DNA from: Chthoniobacter flavus
GTDB lineage: Bacteria > Verrucomicrobiota > Verrucomicrobiia > Chthoniobacterales > DYNR01
Assembly (NCBI GenBank): GCA_020720945.1
Contig: DYNR01000152.1
Location: forward strand, 1-5,827
Direction of reading: 5' to 3'
Length of the DNA: 5,827 nt
Shown here: one piece after another, positions 4,430 through 5,827 of the stretch
Position numbering within the stretch: position 1 is the first letter of the stretch
Layout: every line of letters begins with the position of its first letter
The notes under the pieces: generated by a model
What the model was told of the DNA's origin: nothing
What the model saw: only the letters and a program-made list of their open reading frames with translations
Databases searched by the model: none
Made by a program: the position numbers and the translations under genes

Positions 4430-5827
4430 ATGCCCGTAACGACAGAAAAAGACCTCCCCAAGAACCTGAAAGATACATGGAGCAAAGCGCTCAGCGCAAT
4501 GCAGTTAAAGAATTATGGTTACACGATCACGCTAGTCCAGACCATCGTGAAAGCCGTGCCCGATTTCCTCGGTGGCAGGCAGCTTTTGCGAAAGGCGGCA
4601 ATTGCGAAGTCCGCCTCGAAAAAGGGTTTTTTGAGCGGGATTTCCACGGCATCGTTTTCCGTGATGAAGGTGGGTTCGATGTTGAAGAAAGACCCTGCGG
4701 GGGCGATCGAAGCGGTCGAGAAAATTTTGGAGAACGAGCCATACAACGCGCAAGCCAACCACTTGTTGTTTGAGGCGGCCATGGCGTTGAAGTTGCCGGA
4801 GACCGCGACCTTTGCGCTCGAGACCATCGTGGATGGTGCGCCCAAGGACACCAAAGCGATGCACGAGCTTGCCACGCACCTGATCGCCGTAGGGTTGGCG
4901 GAGAGAGCGGTGGATGTTTACACGAAAATTTTGGAAGTGAACCCTGCCGATTTGGTGGCGGTAAAAGGCTCCAAAGACGCATCGGCGAGAGCGTCCATGT
5001 CGAGTGGCGGGTGGGAAAAGGAAGGTGCGACTTACCGCGATTTGATCCGCGACAAAGACCAGGCGATTTCTTTGGAGCAAAAAGGCAGGGTCATCCGGAG
5101 CGAAGAGATGATCGTGCAACAGCTTGCAGAGTTGCACAAGCAGGTGGAAGCGCAGCCGCAAAATGTCGATCTTTCCCGCAAAATCGCCGAACTTTACGAG
5201 CAGAAAGAAGACTTCGAAAATGCGGTGCAGTGGTATGAGTATGCGTTCCAGCTAGGGGCGGGGGCGGACATTGCATTGTCGCGGAAAGCGGCGGATTTGC
5301 GTTTGCGCCAATATGACGAGACGATCAAGCAGTGGGAGGCGTATATCGCATCTGGACCTGGAGAGGCGGAAGTCGAAAGCGCGAAGACCCAGCTTGAAGA
5401 AATCGTCAAACATCGCAACACGCTGAAACTCGAAGATGCCAAGCAGAGGGTCGAAAAGAACCCGACCGACTTGCAGTTCCGTTACGAGTTGGGCGAGAGC
5501 TACTTAAGTGCTGGGATGGCCCAAGAAGCCATTCCCGAGTTGCAGAAAGCCCGCCAGAACCCGAATGTCCGCACCCGTGCGATGAATATGCTCGGCACCT
5601 GTTACGACATGAAAGGGATGTATGATTTGGCGGCAAAAACCCTTTCGGATGCAGCCGGGGAACTTTCGGCGATGGATGCAACGAAGAAGGAAATCCTATA
5701 CAAGCTCGGAATCGTTTACGAGAAAATGGGCGAGAAGGAAAAGTATTTGGAAGCGATGAAGCAAATTTACGAAGTCGATTACGGATACCGCGATGTCGCC
5801 CCGCGGGTCGAAGGTGCTTATAGTTGA
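4430..5827 (+). CDS. Tetratricopeptide-repeat (TPR) protein, cytoplasmic, function unknown
   Basis: A complete 465-residue protein made largely of helical TPR-type repeats. Recognisable units lie at about 104-137 (ANHLLFEAAMALKLPETA), 138-171 (HELATHLIAVGLAERAVDVY, ending NPAD), 244-277 (RKIAELYEQKEDFENAVQWY), 280-312, 345-378 (YELGESYLSAGMAQEAIPEL), 382-414 and 421-452. Two features interrupt the repeats: a Lys/Ser-rich segment at about 60-85 (SASKKGFLSGISTASF) and a charged linker at about 186-240 containing GGWEKEGATYRDL and coiled-coil-like heptads. The conserved-looking ending EVDYGYRDVAPRVEGAYS suggests a specific subfamily rather than a generic repeat protein. There is no signal peptide, membrane segment or enzymatic domain. 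TPRs mediate protein-protein contacts, so an adaptor or scaffold role is inferred; the adjacent small membrane protein is a candidate partner. The leader CCCTCCTTCTT before the ATG is pyrimidine-rich, the reverse of a Shine-Dalgarno. The TGA stop is at the last base of the window. Confidence 0.85.
   Translation: MPVTTEKDLPKNLKDTWSKALSAMQLKNYGYTITLVQTIVKAVPDFLGGRQLLRKAAIAKSASKKGFLSGISTASFSVMKVGSMLKKDPAGAIEAVEKILENEPYNAQANHLLFEAAMALKLPETATFALETIVDGAPKDTKAMHELATHLIAVGLAERAVDVYTKILEVNPADLVAVKGSKDASARASMSSGGWEKEGATYRDLIRDKDQAISLEQKGRVIRSEEMIVQQLAELHKQVEAQPQNVDLSRKIAELYEQKEDFENAVQWYEYAFQLGAGADIALSRKAADLRLRQYDETIKQWEAYIASGPGEAEVESAKTQLEEIVKHRNTLKLEDAKQRVEKNPTDLQFRYELGESYLSAGMAQEAIPELQKARQNPNVRTRAMNMLGTCYDMKGMYDLAAKTLSDAAGELSAMDATKKEILYKLGIVYEKMGEKEKYLEAMKQIYEVDYGYRDVAPRVEGAYS

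Noticed and set aside
4116..4439. Plus-strand frame of 107 residues overlapping the small membrane protein.
   Set aside because: It starts inside the palindromic element, runs across the small gene in another frame and overlaps the TPR start. Its composition (Ser/Arg/Pro) is that of a shadow frame.

Overview
The window is a compact, gene-dense stretch of a Gram-negative (diderm) chromosome, moderately G+C-rich. The outer-membrane lipid-bridge genes, the type of TPR protein at the right end and the lack of Shine-Dalgarno sequences together suggest Verrucomicrobiota (Opitutae-like). This is an inference from protein character, because no rRNA or other taxonomic marker is present. No tRNA, CRISPR array, transposase or phage gene is visible.

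Minus strand, 3017 to 5 (read right to left): a tightly coupled three-gene operon. It encodes a small GGQ-motif release-factor-like ribosome-rescue protein, a 702-residue YdbH-like AsmA-family protein, and a 171-residue lipoprotein. Both gene junctions are 4-base ATGA overlaps. The lipoprotein is the most interesting object here. Its N-terminal part matches YnbE and its C-terminal part matches YdbL (DUF1318), so two proteins that are separate in Escherichia coli are fused into one. In E. coli, ydbH-ynbE-ydbL encode an intermembrane bridge: YdbH spans the periplasm, the outer-membrane lipoprotein YnbE docks on it by beta-strand stacking, and YdbL is a proposed periplasmic chaperone for YnbE. 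The same module appears here in the same order as two polypeptides.

Divergent gap, 3018-3074: 57 bases separate the minus-strand operon from a plus-strand gene and should hold promoters for both.

Plus strand, 3075-4043: a galactose-mutarotase/aldose-1-epimerase-fold protein with the family's catalytic His and Glu. No sugar-catabolic genes accompany it.

Non-coding gap, 4044-4194: 151 bases containing an imperfect 18-base inverted repeat (4057-4074 with 4128-4145) that encloses a perfect 6-bp hairpin, followed by another short hairpin. It looks like a dispersed palindromic element or a structured RNA, and no gene explains it.

Plus strand, 4195-5827: a 73-residue single-pass membrane protein, then, after 13 bases, a complete 465-residue cytoplasmic TPR protein whose stop codon ends the window. 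They are probably co-transcribed, and the TPR protein is a plausible partner of the small membrane protein.

Two properties span the window. None of the six chosen start codons has a Shine-Dalgarno-like motif. The plus strand also looks G-rich over C throughout, whichever strand is coding, which suggests that plus is the leading replication strand and that the lipid-bridge operon is transcribed against the fork.
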